A stretch of 64,000 nt of DNA. It comes from Winogradskyella wichelsiae. Lineage in GTDB: Bacteria > Bacteroidota > Bacteroidia > Flavobacteriales > Flavobacteriaceae. Positions 61,513 to 64,000 of this stretch are shown here, in pieces. Where the stretch lies: positions 310,001 to 374,000 of the forward strand of contig NZ_JABFDJ010000003.1 of NCBI RefSeq assembly GCF_013403925.1, given 5' to 3'. A model generated the notes under the pieces. The model was given only the letters and a program-made list of their open reading frames with translations, searched no databases and had not been told where the DNA came from. A program made the translations under genes and the position numbers. Numbering within the stretch: position 1 is the stretch's first letter; every line of letters starts with the position of its first letter.

Positions 61513-62697
61513 ATGCGTTTAAAATCGTCCTTTTTAGTAGTTTTATTAGCCGTTTCTTTATGTGCGTGTTCAGTACAAAAACAAGAAATAGCTTTGGTAA
61601 AACAAAAATTACCTGAATTTTCTTGGGACAAAATGCCTTTGTATATGCATCTGCGTAAATCTGAAGCATTTACAAAAGAGGAGCTAACCTACCTTTCAAA
61701 ATTTCCTCTTACAACCTTTGAAAAAACAACGGGAAGTAAAGCGTATGGATCCACGGAAAAAGGCACAATCAAGGCTGCCAAAGCTGTAAAAAAAATAAAT
61801 CCTGATGCCAAAATATTATACTACAAAAATGTTATTGTAAACTGGGGAGGTTATAATGAAGATGAAGAATTTTTATATAAACATCCCGAAGCTTTATTAG
61901 TTAACACTAAAGGACAAAAAGCGTTGATGCCAAACGGTAGAACAGGCTTCTTTGATATCTCTGAAGACGATGTTCGTGAATATTGGTTAAACCATGTGAA
62001 AAAAGTTACCGAAAGCCCATTTATTGATGGGGTGTTTTTAGATGCGAATATTAAAGTTTTAGTCCCTATGTTTTTTAACAATCGTGTTGGAGAAGAAAAA
62101 CGAGAAGCAATTAAAACGGGCTATATATCCATGATGGCAGATTTAGACGCTCAAATAGGAAAAGACAATTTATTAATTGCAAATATTCTTCGTGTGCGAC
62201 CAGAATTTAAAGATTCAGGGAGAGACTACTTAAAATTCTTTGATGGTTCTTACATAGAAGGCTTTGAACATGAAAGTTTTGGCATGACTTATGAAGATTA
62301 CCTAGCAAAAGGTATTGAGGCTGTTCAAAAATCAGCGAGAGAAGGCAGTGTTATAGCGATGTCTCTTGGTATTGGTAAAGGATTAGAAAATGCTGAAGCA
62401 GGTATTGATGACGCTAGAAAAAAAGTAAGCATGAATGAAAATTTTACAAAACGCTTAGATTATCTATTGGCTATTTTTCTAGTCTGTGCTGAAAAACACA
62501 GTTATGTTTACCCACATGATGGTTATGATATTCAAAAATCTGCGGTTTGGCTTAAAACGTTTCCGCAGTATGAGAATAAACTAGGAGCGCCAAAAGGCTA
62601 TGCCGTACGTGAAGGCTACATTTACACAAGGTCTTTTGAATATTTAGACGTTACCTTAGATATACAAAACAAAACAGCCCAATTGGATTGGAAATAA
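61513..62697 (+). CDS. Putative glycoside hydrolase, GHL15-like paralogue
   Basis: A 394-residue lipoprotein (lipobox CAC at about 19). Related to the gene at 53538: both have LPEFSWDKMPLYMHL / FSWDKVPVAFHFG, IDGVFLDANIK / IDGVFFDALVQ, and similar tails (YTRSFEYLDVTLDIQNKTAQLDWK / LTRDYEHARVWVDLENKKATIDW). The two are in opposite arms of the locus. It starts 33 bases after the GH29-family gene and precedes a sulfatase by 29, so an operon is likely. Enzymatic activity is unproven. Confidence 0.7.
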   Translation: MRLKSSFLVVLLAVSLCACSVQKQEIALVKQKLPEFSWDKMPLYMHLRKSEAFTKEELTYLSKFPLTTFEKTTGSKAYGSTEKGTIKAAKAVKKINPDAKILYYKNVIVNWGGYNEDEEFLYKHPEALLVNTKGQKALMPNGRTGFFDISEDDVREYWLNHVKKVTESPFIDGVFLDANIKVLVPMFFNNRVGEEKREAIKTGYISMMADLDAQIGKDNLLIANILRVRPEFKDSGRDYLKFFDGSYIEGFEHESFGMTYEDYLAKGIEAVQKSAREGSVIAMSLGIGKGLENAEAGIDDARKKVSMNENFTKRLDYLLAIFLVCAEKHSYVYPHDGYDIQKSAVWLKTFPQYENKLGAPKGYAVREGYIYTRSFEYLDVTLDIQNKTAQLDWK

Positions 62698-62726
62698 ACT
62701 AACTCTTAATTTTTTATAAATAAAAA

Positions 62727-64000
62727 ATGAAATCACTTTTAACAGCACTTGCAATTTTATTATTCTTTTCTAATTATGGAATTAGTCAAGAAAAAAAGGA
62801 TTTAATAAAACCGAATGTCATCATTTTTTATGTTGACGATTTAGGTTGGCAAGATACCGAATTAAACAATTTAGACGAACCAAGTCCATGGGAAACGCCT
62901 AACATATCCAAATTAGCAAAAGATGGAATAACCTTTACCAATGCATATTCTCCGGCACCTACTTGTGCACCTTCGAGAGCAGCATTGCTTTCTGGTTTAC
63001 ACCCAACTAAAACAGGGGTTACCCATGTAAGCGGAGGCGCTATACCTGCACCCGCTGGACGTTCAGATTATATGGCACCCTTTTTTCCGAAAGGATTAAT
63101 GCCTGAAAACTTTACCATTGCAGAAGCTTTAAAAATGAACGGTTATAAAACGGGGCATGTTGGAAAATGGCATGTAGGAACTCTTGATATTCAAGAATCA
63201 ACAAATCAGGGTTTCGATTTTGCTTACGAATCTAGAGGTGCACACCAAGGCCCTAAAAAACCAGACAACCGCCTCACTGAATTTGCAACGCATCAAAAAA
63301 ATGATCCATATCAATTGAGTGATGAAAAATATCCGCCTTTTACAAAAGCATCACCTAATGGCATTTCCTATCCAAAAGATATGGTGACAGAAAAAGCACT
63401 TGAGTTTATTGAATCTAATAAAGAAGAGCCGTTCTTTCTATATTTAGCACATTGGTTGGTACATGCTCCTATTCATACTAAAAACAAAGAATTACTACAA
63501 TATTACAGTGATAAATTAGGAATAGAATTCCCTAAGGAAGATATTCCTATAAAAACAGAAGGGCAAACCAACCCGTTTTATGGCGCTATGGTAACGACTT
63601 TGGATTGGAGTTTAGGACGTGTGGTCGATTTATTAAAGAAAACAGACGATCCTAGAAATCCTGGTAAAAAATTATATGAAACGACCTATATTATTTTTTC
63701 TTCTGATAACGGAGGTGTAGAAAAAGCCAATGGAGATATCGTTACAGACAACTTTCCTTTAGATGAAGGTAAAAAATATGCTCAAGAAGGTGGCATTAGA
63801 GTGCCTATGGTTATTTCTGGTCCAGATATTCCAAAAGGAAAAACAAAAGAGGCATTAATCAATCAATTGGACTTTTTTCCAACCATTTTAGATCTTACAG
63901 AAAGTAAAATACCTGCTAAATACAGTTCAAATTTAGATGGATTAGATATCTCAAATGTGTTGTTAAGCAATGAAAGTGTTGTGAAAAATAACAAAGGAGA
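62727..64000 (+). CDS. Sulfatase S1, C-type, 3' end outside the window
   Basis: Open from ATG 62727 to the end of the window, so only about 424 residues are visible. Signal peptide about 1-20 (ending ISQ). FYVDDLGWQDTELNN (about 34-48) carries metal ligands, and the site APTCAPSRAALLSGLHP (about 75-91) has the formylglycine motif CAPSR. GKWHVGTLD and SSDNGGVEKA are also present. It is the fourth C-type sulfatase of the locus, in the opposite arm to the other three. The gene is truncated only by the window edge. Confidence 0.93.
   Translation, partial: MKSLLTALAILLFFSNYGISQEKKDLIKPNVIIFYVDDLGWQDTELNNLDEPSPWETPNISKLAKDGITFTNAYSPAPTCAPSRAALLSGLHPTKTGVTHVSGGAIPAPAGRSDYMAPFFPKGLMPENFTIAEALKMNGYKTGHVGKWHVGTLDIQESTNQGFDFAYESRGAHQGPKKPDNRLTEFATHQKNDPYQLSDEKYPPFTKASPNGISYPKDMVTEKALEFIESNKEEPFFLYLAHWLVHAPIHTKNKELLQYYSDKLGIEFPKEDIPIKTEGQTNPFYGAMVTTLDWSLGRVVDLLKKTDDPRNPGKKLYETTYIIFSSDNGGVEKANGDIVTDNFPLDEGKKYAQEGGIRVPMVISGPDIPKGKTKEALINQLDFFPTILDLTESKIPAKYSSNLDGLDISNVLLSNESVVKNNKG

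Noticed and set aside
1..64000. tRNA, rRNA or riboswitch genes
   Set aside because: None recognised on reading either strand, although small structured RNAs could have been missed without a covariance search.

Overview
The window looks like the chromosome of a marine member of the Flavobacteriaceae (Bacteroidota). Evidence: AT-rich DNA, several promoters of the Bacteroidota type (-7 element TAnnTTTG), a DUF2339/DUF3999 pair, TonB-dependent receptors with a carboxypeptidase-like N-terminal domain, many lipoproteins, and a sulfatase-rich polysaccharide utilisation locus. No rRNA, tRNA or CRISPR array was seen.

Layout. (1) 1-31.7 kb is ordinary core chromosome: ferredoxin, acyl-CoA reductase, serine synthesis (serC, serA), a TonB receptor locus that may import a metal, a LolD-type ATPase, DUF3999/DUF2339, fumarase, histidine breakdown (hutI, hutG), a sigma factor / 57-residue protein / MscS operon, dihydrolipoyl dehydrogenase, an S41 protease, an Lrp regulator divergent from a Met/Cys gamma-lyase, an NhaC antiporter, and a peroxiredoxin-thioredoxin group. 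(2) 31.7-32.7 kb is a gene graveyard: a repeat family (copies A and B here, copy C at 39.1 kb), an exact 11-bp-period tandem repeat, and a decayed copy of the small gene at 30295. (3) 32.7-46.0 kb is an accessory array of unrelated genes, all on the + strand. Almost every unit is followed in the same orientation by a member of one element family (ten copies, about 60-190 bp). The elements have inverted AAC...GTT ends and internal hairpins. The architecture resembles integron gene cassettes with attC sites, but no integrase lies in the window. The cargo includes a HEPN protein, two probable nucleases, a P-loop ATPase, a broken CPBP protease, a zinc-ribbon protein, lipoproteins and a TraB/sigma/membrane-protein operon. 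(4) 46.0-47.2 kb is a decayed IS3-family element inserted at the end of the last cassette element. (5) 47.4-64 kb is a polysaccharide locus: a formylglycine-generating enzyme, four C-type sulfatases, two GH29 fucosidase-family enzymes, two paralogous GHL15-like putative glycosidases and one TonB receptor without a SusD partner. The gene set suggests a sulfated, fucose-containing algal polysaccharide.

How the parts work together. In the last region the receptor would import oligosaccharides. Secreted or lipid-anchored sulfatases, activated by the formylglycine enzyme next door, would remove sulfate, and the GH29 and GHL15-like enzymes would cut the sugars. The cassette-like array is the most unusual part and looks like a collecting site for defence-type and other accessory genes.
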